From positions 17,768 through 81,767 of the forward strand of contig CAZWBR010000012.1 of assembly GCA_964632305.1 (NCBI GenBank): a stretch of 64,000 nucleotides of DNA, written 5' to 3'. The translations under genes were made by a program, and so were the position numbers. This document shows positions 9,180 to 17,049 of the stretch, piece by piece. The first letter of the stretch is position 1. Each line of letters starts with the position of its first letter. A model generated the notes under the pieces. It was not told where the DNA came from and did no database searches. It saw only the letters and a list, made by a program, of their open reading frames with translations. The DNA comes from CAZWBR01 sp964632305. Lineage in GTDB: Bacteria > Bacteroidota > Bacteroidia > Bacteroidales > Prolixibacteraceae.

Positions 9180-10172
9180 TTAAGCCTGCGAAACAGCAAC
9201 GGCTACAGCCACTGAGGCGCCCACCATCGGGTTGTTGCCCATTCCGATCAATCCCATCATCTCAACGTGAGCCGGAACTGAGGAAGAACCGGCGAACTGA
9301 GCGTCGGAGTGCATGCGGCCCATGGTGTCGGTCATCCCGTAAGAAGCAGGGCCGGCAGCCATGTTATCGGGGTGGAGGGTACGACCTGTACCACCGCCCG
9401 AGGCTACTGAGAAATATTTCTTGCCCTGCTCGATGCACTCTTTCTTGTAGGTGCCTGCAACCGGGTGTTGGAAACGGGTTGGGTTGGTTGAGTTACCGGT
9501 GATCGATACATCAACACCTTCGCTGTGGAAGATCGCTACACCTTCGCGAACATCGTTAGCGCCATAGCAGTTTACTTTGGCACGGTCGCCTTTGGAGTAA
9601 GCAATACGTTCAACTTCTTTCAGTTCACCGGTGAAGTAATCGAAATCGGTTTGAACGTAAGTAAAACCGTTGATACGGGCGATGATTTTAGCCGCATCTT
9701 TACCCAAACCGTTCAGGATTACGCGGAGCGGTTCCTGGCGAACGCGGTTGGCCGATTTGGCGATACCGATAGCCCCTTCAGCAGCAGCGAACGATTCGTG
9801 ACCGGCAAGGAAAGCGAAACATTTGGTCTCTTCTTTCAGCAACATGGCGGCTAAGTTACCGTGACCCAAACCTACTTTACGGTCGTCGGCCACTGAGCCG
9901 GGGATACAGAACGACTGTAAGCCTTCACCTAAAGTAGTCGCGATATCGGCAGCATTGGTCTGGCCTCTTTTGATAGCAACGGCAGCCCCAACGATGTAAG
10001 ACCACATTGCATTTTCGAAAGCGATGGGTTGAATGCCTTTTACGATATTGTAAACATCAACACCTTTGTCGTCGCATATTTTTTTGGCCTCTTCGATAGA
10101 AGATATACCGTTTTCATTCAGAAATTTATTGATCTGTTTGATCCTTCTGTCGTAACTTTCAAATAATGGCAT
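9180..10172 (-). CDS. GGGtGRT protein
   Basis: A 330-residue protein that I recognise as the family named after its SGGGTGRT motif (near residue 258 here), a conserved protein of unknown activity found mostly in anaerobes. Other conserved stretches are GHGNLAAMLLKEETKCFAF in the first half and the Gly/Met-rich end MMGLIGMGNNPMVGASVAVA. It follows a NifU-like scaffold gene after 12 bp, an arrangement common for the family, which suggests work in or with iron-sulphur metabolism. No signal peptide; cytoplasmic. Length is as expected. Confidence 0.85.
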   Translation of the reverse strand: MPLFESYDRRIKQINKFLNENGISSIEEAKKICDDKGVDVYNIVKGIQPIAFENAMWSYIVGAAVAIKRGQTNAADIATTLGEGLQSFCIPGSVADDRKVGLGHGNLAAMLLKEETKCFAFLAGHESFAAAEGAIGIAKSANRVRQEPLRVILNGLGKDAAKIIARINGFTYVQTDFDYFTGELKEVERIAYSKGDRAKVNCYGANDVREGVAIFHSEGVDVSITGNSTNPTRFQHPVAGTYKKECIEQGKKYFSVASGGGTGRTLHPDNMAAGPASYGMTDTMGRMHSDAQFAGSSSVPAHVEMMGLIGMGNNPMVGASVAVAVAVSQA

Positions 10173-10184
10173 GGTATAATTCTC

Positions 10185-10877
10185 CTATTCTTTACGTGGG
10201 TCAATAACTTTTACTGCATCTTCCATACGGCCATATTTGCCTGATGCTTTTTTGATGGCTTCGTTGGCATCAGTTCCGGCTTTAATCATATCCATCATAC
10301 GGCCAAGGCTGACGAATTCGTAACCGATGATCTCGTTGGTTTCGCTCAGACCGATTTTGGTGATATAACCTTCAGCCATTTCGAGGTAACGGGGTCCTTT
10401 GGCTACGGTTCCGTAGAGGGTGCCGGTTACGCCGCGGAGACCTTTACCCAGGTCTTCGAGGCCTGCGCCGATAGGAAGACCGCCTTCGGAGAAAGCTGTC
10501 TGGGTACGACCGTAAACGATCTGGAGGAAGAGTTCGCGCATCGCGGTATTGATCGCGTCGCAAACGAGGTCGGTATTCAAAGCTTCGAGGATAGTTTTTC
10601 CGGGAAGGATCTCGGAAGCCATCGCAGCCGAGTGGGTCATACCAGTACAGCCGATGGTTTCGACCAGGGCTTCCTGGATAATTCCCTCTTTCACGTTAAG
10701 GGTCAACTTGCAAGCTCCTTGTTGTGGCGCGCACCATCCCACTCCGTGGGTCAAACCTGAAATGTCTTTTACTTCTTTGGCTTTCACCCAACGACCCTCT
10801 TCAGGGATTGGAGCCGGGCCATGATTCGCGCCTTGTGCCACGCAGATCATGCCTTCTACTTCGTGTGTAAAACTCAT
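10185..10877 (-). CDS. NifU-like iron-sulphur cluster assembly scaffold protein paired with GGGtGRT
   Basis: A 230-residue protein with features of the NifU N-terminal scaffold superfamily: conserved cysteines in GWCAPQQGACKLTL (near 47-56) and in ETIGCTGMTHSAAMASEIL (near 76), where clusters are bound in the family. It is longer than a classical IscU (about 130 residues) and carries an added C-terminal region of unknown role. It is the first gene of a two-gene operon with the GGGtGRT gene. The precise client protein is unknown. Confidence 0.8.
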   Translation of the reverse strand: MSFTHEVEGMICVAQGANHGPAPIPEEGRWVKAKEVKDISGLTHGVGWCAPQQGACKLTLNVKEGIIQEALVETIGCTGMTHSAAMASEILPGKTILEALNTDLVCDAINTAMRELFLQIVYGRTQTAFSEGGLPIGAGLEDLGKGLRGVTGTLYGTVAKGPRYLEMAEGYITKIGLSETNEIIGYEFVSLGRMMDMIKAGTDANEAIKKASGKYGRMEDAVKVIDPRKE

Positions 10878-10902
10878 AGAATCTGATTTTAAATTAACTT
10901 GT

Positions 10903-10910
10903 CAAAAATA
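10903..10910 (-). promoter_or_regulatory. -7 promoter element (TATTTTTG) for the scaffold-GGGtGRT operon
   Basis: Minus strand TATTTTTG fits TAnnTTTG, with a TTG 16 bp further upstream. It lies 25 bp before the ATG of the scaffold gene. Confidence 0.45.
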
Positions 10911-10966
10911 ATAATCTCTCTGTTTTCAATAATTATATATCGTGAAATATAGTTGATCATTGTTTT

Positions 10967-11329
10967 TCAATCAAACATCCGTTTTTGTCCCGGTTTGTAA
11001 AGCAAAACGTTCACCTTTTCGATGGTGACCAGGCAGCCGTATCGCATCGATTCGAGCTGTTCCCTGATCGTTTCGTAGAAGGCCAAAATCTTTTCCTCCT
11101 CATCGATTATTTCGATCACTACGGGCAGCTTATCGGAGATTTCCCAAAATTTGTAGGAATGGATCACGGAACTGGCCCCAAATCCAAGCATCCCTTTTAA
11201 AACGGTGGCCCCTGCCAGCTTGAATTTTTTAGCCTGAAGGACGATGGCCTCGCATAGCGTCTCCTGTCCAATTCTATCAGTTGTGCTGACGAAGATCCTG
11301 AGTAATGTTGCCTGTGAGTTGTTTTTCAT
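10967..11329 (-). CDS. DUF190 family protein linked to fluoride channel
   Basis: A 120-residue protein when started at the ATG at 11329, one base after the crcB stop (TAG A ATG); an upstream start at 11374 would lie inside crcB and is less likely. The sequence (LRIFVSTTDRIGQETLCEAI, KGMLGFGASS, ESMRYGCLVTIEKVNVLLY) matches the DUF190 family, which has a ferredoxin-like PII-type fold. DUF190 genes often sit next to crcB; a modulator role for the channel is plausible but unproven. Confidence 0.85.
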   Translation of the reverse strand: MKNNSQATLLRIFVSTTDRIGQETLCEAIVLQAKKFKLAGATVLKGMLGFGASSVIHSYKFWEISDKLPVVIEIIDEEEKILAFYETIREQLESMRYGCLVTIEKVNVLLYKPGQKRMFD

Positions 11330-11330
11330 T

Positions 11331-11708
11331 CTACCATAATTTTGTAATGAAACGGCCAATATAAACCGCAACAAGACCTAAGAAAAAGCTGAATGACATG
11401 TATAAAACCATGCGCAACCATTCTTTGTCCTGTATAAGCAAGAATGCATCATTAGAAAATGATGAGAACGTTGTGAAGCCGCCGCAAATACCGACGGTAA
11501 GGAAAATCCGCCATTCAGGGGTGATCCAGTCTGTTCTTTCAGACAATCCATAAAATATTCCGATCAGCAAACATCCGACCAGGTTAACGGTGAAAGTTCC
11601 CCAAGGGAATAGTGATGTTGAATGAATCTGGAAATAACGGGAAACCAGAAAACGCAGTACTGTCCCGATAAAACCGCCTAAACCTGCAATGAATAATGAT
11701 TTTACCAT
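11331..11708 (-). CDS. crcB: fluoride ion channel CrcB/FluC
   Basis: A 125-residue membrane protein with four hydrophobic helices, the normal size of a Fluc subunit. Family motifs visible are GGFIGTVLRFLVSRYF at the N-terminus, NLVGCLLIGIFYGL (the Asn that lines the pore) and VGICGGFTTFSSFSND (the Phe box and Na+ site region). Dual-topology dimers export fluoride and protect cells from it. It is followed directly by the DUF190 gene and preceded by a fluoride riboswitch, which fits this role well. Confidence 0.95.
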   Translation of the reverse strand: MVKSLFIAGLGGFIGTVLRFLVSRYFQIHSTSLFPWGTFTVNLVGCLLIGIFYGLSERTDWITPEWRIFLTVGICGGFTTFSSFSNDAFLLIQDKEWLRMVLYMSFSFFLGLVAVYIGRFITKLW

Positions 11709-11737
11709 GAGATCTTGAATTTAAGAAGTAAAAATTT

Positions 11738-11807
11738 TCCTGGTAGAAATCATCATTCTTAATTTTAAAGACGGTTACGGCAGATTTCATTGCCGTGCGC
11801 AAAAATA
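11738..11807 (-). promoter_or_regulatory. fluoride riboswitch (crcB motif) with its -7 promoter element
   Basis: Read on the minus strand, a GGCA/TGCC stem closes around ATGAAATC, then comes GTAACCG, a variable arm, and ATGATTTCTACC. The order and spacing fit the crcB fluoride aptamer (GGcgATG...CGCC, AA-CG, TaATGa...CTACC). The pseudoknot pair is GAAAT with ATTTC, where other members have GGAG with CTCC, so the pairing is kept although the bases differ. A TATTTTTG promoter element (11800-11807) ends right where the motif starts, and the crcB start codon is 30 bp downstream. Confidence 0.8.
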
Positions 11808-11931
11808 AAAAATTATCTATAAAATAGATTGGCTTATCCCGTGATTATAATGAATATAAATAACAAAGAGAGAGAAAAGGTATCTCAATAATTAATGGAA
11901 GAGCTCCGGGTGTTTTGTTGAAATCTGTCGG

Positions 11932-12972
11932 TTAATTTACCATCATCCAGTATCCGGCCTGAGGTTCTGCTTCCTGAAGGCTGTCGAGGGCGAGCATCGC
12001 TTCCTTCCGGTCGGAATAAGATTGGATGGTTACTCTGAAAGCTCCGCTTTTCAGGGTTTCGATTTCCGGTTGAAATCCTTTTTGAGCCATCAGGGCGACC
12101 AGTTTATCGGCATTCTCACGGCTTTTAAAGCATCCTCCAATCAGGTGGTACTTTCCTTTTGAGGGGGCGGTATTTACGACCTGGGATTGAACCGGTGTTT
12201 CTTCGGTTTTGTTTGCCGGGGCAGCCATTTCAGAAGTTGCGGGTATTGCCGTTCCCGTCAGGGCATTTTCATGCGTAATCGTGTTGCCGATTTCCGCAGG
12301 GGTATTTTCATCAAGGTCAGAAAGGGTTGGAGCAATGACCGGTGCAGATTCATCTATCGGAAGTGAGGCGGCAGCAGAAGTTTGAGGATTCATCAGGTTC
12401 CCGTCGTTCATGGTCATTCGGGCGACCGGAATCAGCGCCAGCGCCAGAACAACAGGAATAGCGAGCAGGACTCTTTTAACTTTTCTTGAAGCAAAGACAG
12501 GGCGTACGGCCTCCTTGTCGCGGAACACCTGTTTGACCGGCAGCGGTTCGATACGGGTCAGTTCGGAGAAATGGAAATCTTCCATCCCAAATGTGTCGAG
12601 GAGGAGGTTCTCCAATACAGCGGGTTCGAAAATCAGCTTGTCATTCTTGTCGAAGCGTAATGATCCAATGCTGGGAAATTCCAGGATCTCTCCGTTTTCC
12701 AGTTTTGACCAGGCCTCATCGGTGTATTCCGATACGACTTTTCGTGCCTCGAAGTAACCCAGCCCTTCTGTTTCGCAGATATGGCTGACCAGTAAGCCGT
12801 CGTTTTTGTTAAGCTTACTGCTGAAGACAATCTCTTTCTTAGGCGGGAAAAATTTGTTTGATGCCAGATCCATTTCGGCCGGACGGTAGTTCGCAATGAA
12901 CCCGCCCAAGTCAGGAATGATCACACAATCATGCAATCGCAGCAGTTCAACAAGTGATAAAGAGATGTCCAT
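11932..12972 (-). CDS. HU-CCDC81 domain and SPOR domain protein
   Basis: A 346-residue protein. Residues 1-125 match the bacterial HU-CCDC81 pair (VELLRLHDCVIIPDLGGFIAN, then FPSIGSLRFDKNDKLIFEP). A single membrane helix lies near 166-183 (VKRVLLAIPVVLALALIPVA), then a Thr/Ala/Pro-rich linker. A SPOR domain (about 270-346, YHLIGGCFKSRENADKLV) ends the protein; SPOR domains bind denuded peptidoglycan at division sites. The layout puts the HU part in the cytoplasm and SPOR in the periplasm. This architecture is typical of Bacteroidota. It stands divergent from galE. Confidence 0.9.
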   Translation of the reverse strand: MDISLSLVELLRLHDCVIIPDLGGFIANYRPAEMDLASNKFFPPKKEIVFSSKLNKNDGLLVSHICETEGLGYFEARKVVSEYTDEAWSKLENGEILEFPSIGSLRFDKNDKLIFEPAVLENLLLDTFGMEDFHFSELTRIEPLPVKQVFRDKEAVRPVFASRKVKRVLLAIPVVLALALIPVARMTMNDGNLMNPQTSAAASLPIDESAPVIAPTLSDLDENTPAEIGNTITHENALTGTAIPATSEMAAPANKTEETPVQSQVVNTAPSKGKYHLIGGCFKSRENADKLVALMAQKGFQPEIETLKSGAFRVTIQSYSDRKEAMLALDSLQEAEPQAGYWMMVN

Positions 12973-13118
12973 ATAGCGTTATTTTCAGGAAATCAAATGT
13001 AGTGAAAATTGTGAATCGTACAAGTTGGATGTTGAATCAAATTTAAAAAAGATCTTAGAAGATCGATCAAAAATCAATGGAATATCTGCATCTTTATGGA
13101 TGTTAACCGTATAAATAC

Positions 13119-13126
13119 TATTTTTG
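13119..13126 (+). promoter_or_regulatory. -7 promoter element (TATTTTTG) for galE
   Basis: Matches TAnnTTTG and lies 37 bp upstream of the galE start codon. No clear -33 box was seen. Confidence 0.4.
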
Positions 13127-13163
13127 AGCACCATAAAATTCAAGATAAATTCTCATAAATCCC

Positions 13164-14192
13164 ATGAAGAAAATGATACTGGTAACCGGAGGAACAGGCT
13201 ATATCGGGTCGCATACCGTGGTCGAGTTACAAAATGCCGGATTTGAAGTCGCCATCATTGACAATCTTTCCAATTCCTCGGACGATGTGGTTGACCATAT
13301 CGAAAAAATCACCGGTATTCGTCCGGTTTTTGAGCAGTTTAACCTTCAGGATGCACAACGTCTTGAAGCTTTTTTTGATAAATACCGCAAGGTTGAAGCT
13401 GTGATTCATTTTGCAGCCAGCAAAGCGGTGGGCGAATCAGTCGAGAAGCCGATGTTGTATTACCGGAACAATCTTGTATCGTTGATGAATCTGCTGGAAG
13501 GGATGGCAAAACATAAGATCAGCAACCTGGTTTTTTCTTCATCCTGTACGGTTTACGGTCAGCCCGATCAGTTGCCTGTGACCGAAAATACCCCGCGCAA
13601 GCCTGCTGAATCGCCTTACGGGAATACCAAAGCGATCAGTGAGGATATTATCCGTGATTATATTCAGGCGAATAAGGGTCAGAAAGCCATTGCATTGAGA
13701 TATTTCAATCCGATTGGCGCTCACCCGAGTGCATTGATTGGCGAGCTCCCGCGAGGCGTTCCCAATAACCTGGTTCCATATATTACCCAAACGGCAGCGG
13801 GGATGCGTGAACAATTGAGTGTTTTCGGCGATGATTACAATACTCCGGACGGAAGCTGTATCCGCGATTTCATCAACGTGGTCGATCTGGCCAAAGCGCA
13901 TGTTGTGGCGATCAACCGTTTACTGGAAAACAAAAACCAGTCGGGATACGAGTTTTTTAATGTAGGGACCGGTAAGGGAGCCTCAGTTCTTGAGTTGATC
14001 ACTACATTCGAAAAAGCCACCGGTGTGAAATTGAACTATAAGATTGTCGGGAGAAGGGCCGGGGATATAGAAAAGATCTATGCCGACACCACAAATGCCA
14101 ATAAAGTACTGGGATGGAAAGCTGAGAAGTCGCTCGAAGAGACGCTTCTGTCAGCCTGGAATTGGGAGAAACGCGTGAGAGGGATCAGATAA
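13164..14192 (+). CDS. galE: UDP-glucose 4-epimerase
   Basis: A 342-residue short-chain dehydrogenase of the usual GalE size. It has the NAD-binding TGGTGYIGSHTVVEL at the N-terminus, DNLSNSS, the SSSCTVYG catalytic Ser/Thr region near 125, and SPYGNTKAISE with the catalytic Tyr and Lys (YxxxK) near 150. The substrate-loop motif RYFNPIGAHPS is also present. It interconverts UDP-glucose and UDP-galactose in the cytoplasm (Leloir pathway and glycan precursors). The gene stands alone with its own promoter and terminator. Confidence 0.96.
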   Translation: MKKMILVTGGTGYIGSHTVVELQNAGFEVAIIDNLSNSSDDVVDHIEKITGIRPVFEQFNLQDAQRLEAFFDKYRKVEAVIHFAASKAVGESVEKPMLYYRNNLVSLMNLLEGMAKHKISNLVFSSSCTVYGQPDQLPVTENTPRKPAESPYGNTKAISEDIIRDYIQANKGQKAIALRYFNPIGAHPSALIGELPRGVPNNLVPYITQTAAGMREQLSVFGDDYNTPDGSCIRDFINVVDLAKAHVVAINRLLENKNQSGYEFFNVGTGKGASVLELITTFEKATGVKLNYKIVGRRAGDIEKIYADTTNANKVLGWKAEKSLEETLLSAWNWEKRVRGIR

Positions 14193-14240
14193 GAATCTCC
14201 TGCATTTCCCCGGACAGTAATGACTACCTATAAAAATAAG

Positions 14241-14268
14241 AAAGCCCGGTTATTCCGGGTTTTTTTAT
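14241..14268 (+). terminator. rho-independent terminator of galE
   Basis: AAGCCCGG pairs with CCGGGTTT (one G-T pair) around loop TTATT and is followed by a run of T. It lies about 50 bp after the galE stop. Confidence 0.8.
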
Positions 14269-14305
14269 TCATACATCTTAGGTTGACGGTCGGGATTCTT
14301 CTCTG

Positions 14306-15010
14306 TTAATTGCTGGCTAACTGTTGGTTGCTGTTTACTCCCCAGTAGGTGTTGCTATTCATCCAGTATTCGACCTCCAGGTTGGAATCTTCTTCGGCAA
14401 ACTCGATATTGTGTTCGATGCAATATTTCTTCCCCATCCAGTAGCTGGTGCAGTACATCCATCTTTCAATAGCGAGCGGAGAGTCATTGTCTTTTATTTC
14501 AGAAGCATTTTTAACCCCCCAGAAGCTGTTCGAACCCATCCATTGTTCGAGAGCCAGGGGTTGTTCCGGTTCGGGATTTTCGACTGATACAGCGGATCCC
14601 CAGTAAATATTGCTGTTCATCCAGGTTTCAACGGCCAGAGGATTTTCCGTTTCCTTTAATTCGGTGGCGTTGGTGGTTCCCCAGAAACTGTTGTTGGCCA
14701 TCCATGCTTCAACTTCAAGGGTTGGTTCCTCTTCGATAGATTCTGTGGCATTCAGGGTTCCCCAATAGTCGTTGCTGCTCATCCAGGGTTCTACAACCAA
14801 TTTGGCTTCTTTTTCTTTTAAGGTGAATGGTCTTGGAACCATTGGGAATTCAGCTATTTTGGCTCTGTCAGGGATCATCGGGTAATGAGCAGGGGCGGCT
14901 AATGCTGCCGTGCCCTGACCTTGAACTGTCGTTAAAACAGCCAATGAAATAATTAATACTGTGATGGCAGTCATTATTTCTTGTTTCGGATTGTAAGCTA
15001 AAGTTTTCAT
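14306..15010 (-). CDS. secreted protein with six W-M-x4-[YF]-W repeats
   Basis: I choose the ATG at 15010, which is preceded by a strong GGAGGAG (15017-15023); an ATG at 15025 overlaps that site. This gives 234 residues. The first 32 form a signal peptide (ITVLIISLAVLTTVQGQ). The mature part is six units of roughly 28-40 residues, each with an acidic linker, 'L.VE.WM' and a core such as WMSSNDYWGT, WMANNSFWGT or WMNSNTYWGV. The fifth unit deviates (WMYCTSYWMG) and has two cysteines. No known family; it may be a surface or periplasmic repeat protein. It stands alone, close to the integration site. Confidence 0.75.
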   Translation of the reverse strand: MKTLAYNPKQEIMTAITVLIISLAVLTTVQGQGTAALAAPAHYPMIPDRAKIAEFPMVPRPFTLKEKEAKLVVEPWMSSNDYWGTLNATESIEEEPTLEVEAWMANNSFWGTTNATELKETENPLAVETWMNSNIYWGSAVSVENPEPEQPLALEQWMGSNSFWGVKNASEIKDNDSPLAIERWMYCTSYWMGKKYCIEHNIEFAEEDSNLEVEYWMNSNTYWGVNSNQQLASN

Positions 15011-15016
15011 TTTAAT

Positions 15017-15023
15017 CTCCTCC
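15017..15023 (-). promoter_or_regulatory. unusually strong Shine-Dalgarno (GGAGGAG)
   Basis: It lies 6 bp before the ATG at 15010 and decides the start of the W-M repeat protein. Such strong sites are rare in this window, where most genes have A-rich leaders. Confidence 0.7.
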
Positions 15024-15025
15024 AT

Positions 15026-15524
<499 letters not shown>

Positions 15525-15634
15525 ATATTTTACTTATTAGTGCTGTCTTTTCGTTGTTAATATGCAGTATATCTGTTTTATAACCATTTTACATCATTTT
15601 TATTTTTCTCTTTATTATTGCTTTTTTCCGATTT

Positions 15635-15660
15635 TGTATGTAAATTGTATGCAAGAAAAT
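15635..15660 (+). repeat. 26-bp direct repeat near left end (possible integrase arm site)
   Basis: TGTATGTAAATTGTATGC followed by AAGAAAAT; an identical copy is at 54700-54725 near the right end. Each copy contains GTATG twice, 11 bp apart. It lies 110 bp inside the left core and just before the integrase gene. Confidence 0.8.
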
Positions 15661-15698
15661 CGAAGTATTATTCCTTATTTTCTGAAAGATATACAAAA

Positions 15699-16949
15699 AT
15701 GATCGGAATTACTACTGCAATTATCCTCGATAAACGTTTCCTTCACAAAAATCTGAAGTATGCTGTCAAGTTGCGACTAACCTATTTCCGGGAGCAACGC
15801 TATTTCCCCGTTAATGTCACGATGACCGAGCAGGAGTGGATGGAGGCCCATTCTGACAAACCACCCAAAAAATACAAGGACGATCTGATCTACTTTACCG
15901 ATATCGAACGTAAAGCCCTCGAGATCATTAAAGAGATGAATGTCTTTTCTTTCGCTGCTTTCGAGAAAAAGTTCAACAAAAAACCCAGAAGCAGCACCGA
16001 TATCATTTCCCTTTTCGAGGATTATATCGCCAAGCTCAAGAGTGAGAAGCGTGTAGGTACCGCCATCAGTTATAATTGTGCGCTGTCCTCACTGAAGAGC
16101 TACGTGGCTACCAATAGAAGAAGGAAGCTGAATTTCGCCGACCTTTCTCCTGAGTTCCTGGTCGAATACGAACAATGGATGGCTGGCAAAGGAAACTCCA
16201 ATACCACGATGGGCATCTATTTACGTAGTCTGCGCACTATCGTCAACAACGCCATTGCCGATGGATACCTCGATAAGGACGCCTATCCCTTCGGAAAAAG
16301 AAAATACCAGATCCCTGCCGGCAAGAATATCAAGAAAGCGCTTAATATGGTCGATATTGCCGCAATCATCAATTATCAGACCACCTCCCGTTTCCGGGAA
16401 CGCGCCCGCGATCTCTGGCTCTTCAGCTACCTGTGCAACGGCGCCAACATGCAGGACATCGCCAGACTGAAATACAGGAATATTGAAAACGGCAAGATCA
16501 CCTTTATTCGTACCAAGACAGAGCGCTCAACCAAACAGGATCTGAAACCGGTCTCTGCTTTCCTGCTGCCCGAAACACTGGCTATCATCGACAAATGGGG
16601 TAATCAGGATCGCGATCCCGACAACTATATCTTCGGGATCATCGATAAGGACGATTCCCCCGAAAGGATCCATGACAAGGTGAAGCAAACCTTCCGACGG
16701 ATCAACGAACACATGAAAATCATCGGCGCCGATCTGGGCATCACCACCAGGCTGACCACCTACACTGCCCGTCACTCTTTCGCCACCGTACTGAAACGCT
16801 CCGGCGCGCCCATCGAGTTTATCAGCGAAAGCCTCGGCCATAAGGATATCAAAACCACCGAAAACTACCTCGACAGCTTCGAGGACGATATGAAAGAAAC
16901 CTACCAAAAACAATTGCTTAATTTCACTAAACAGAATAATAATTCCTGA
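15699..16949 (+). CDS. tyrosine-type site-specific integrase of the element
   Basis: I take the ATG at 15699 (MIGITTAIILDKR), which gives 416 residues; an upstream TTG frame from 15618 would run across the 26-bp repeat. Domains are an N-terminal arm-binding region (about 1-90), a SAM-like core-binding domain (about 110-210) and a catalytic domain (about 225-405). Catalytic residues visible are TARHSFAT (H-x-x-R box), LGHKDIKTTENY with the second His and the nucleophile Tyr. The first Arg box reads CNGANMQDIARLKY, as in many Bacteroidota integrases that lack the usual 'G-[LM]-R'. It would excise and insert the island at the tRNA. Confidence 0.93.
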   Translation: MIGITTAIILDKRFLHKNLKYAVKLRLTYFREQRYFPVNVTMTEQEWMEAHSDKPPKKYKDDLIYFTDIERKALEIIKEMNVFSFAAFEKKFNKKPRSSTDIISLFEDYIAKLKSEKRVGTAISYNCALSSLKSYVATNRRRKLNFADLSPEFLVEYEQWMAGKGNSNTTMGIYLRSLRTIVNNAIADGYLDKDAYPFGKRKYQIPAGKNIKKALNMVDIAAIINYQTTSRFRERARDLWLFSYLCNGANMQDIARLKYRNIENGKITFIRTKTERSTKQDLKPVSAFLLPETLAIIDKWGNQDRDPDNYIFGIIDKDDSPERIHDKVKQTFRRINEHMKIIGADLGITTRLTTYTARHSFATVLKRSGAPIEFISESLGHKDIKTTENYLDSFEDDMKETYQKQLLNFTKQNNNS

Positions 16950-17049
16950 ACTTTATTTTCTTGCTTTATCTTTTTATTCTCTTATTTCCCATTGATTAAT
17001 ACTTCTAAATGATTTAACTTAACCATCGTTTGATTAAACCTGAGCTACG

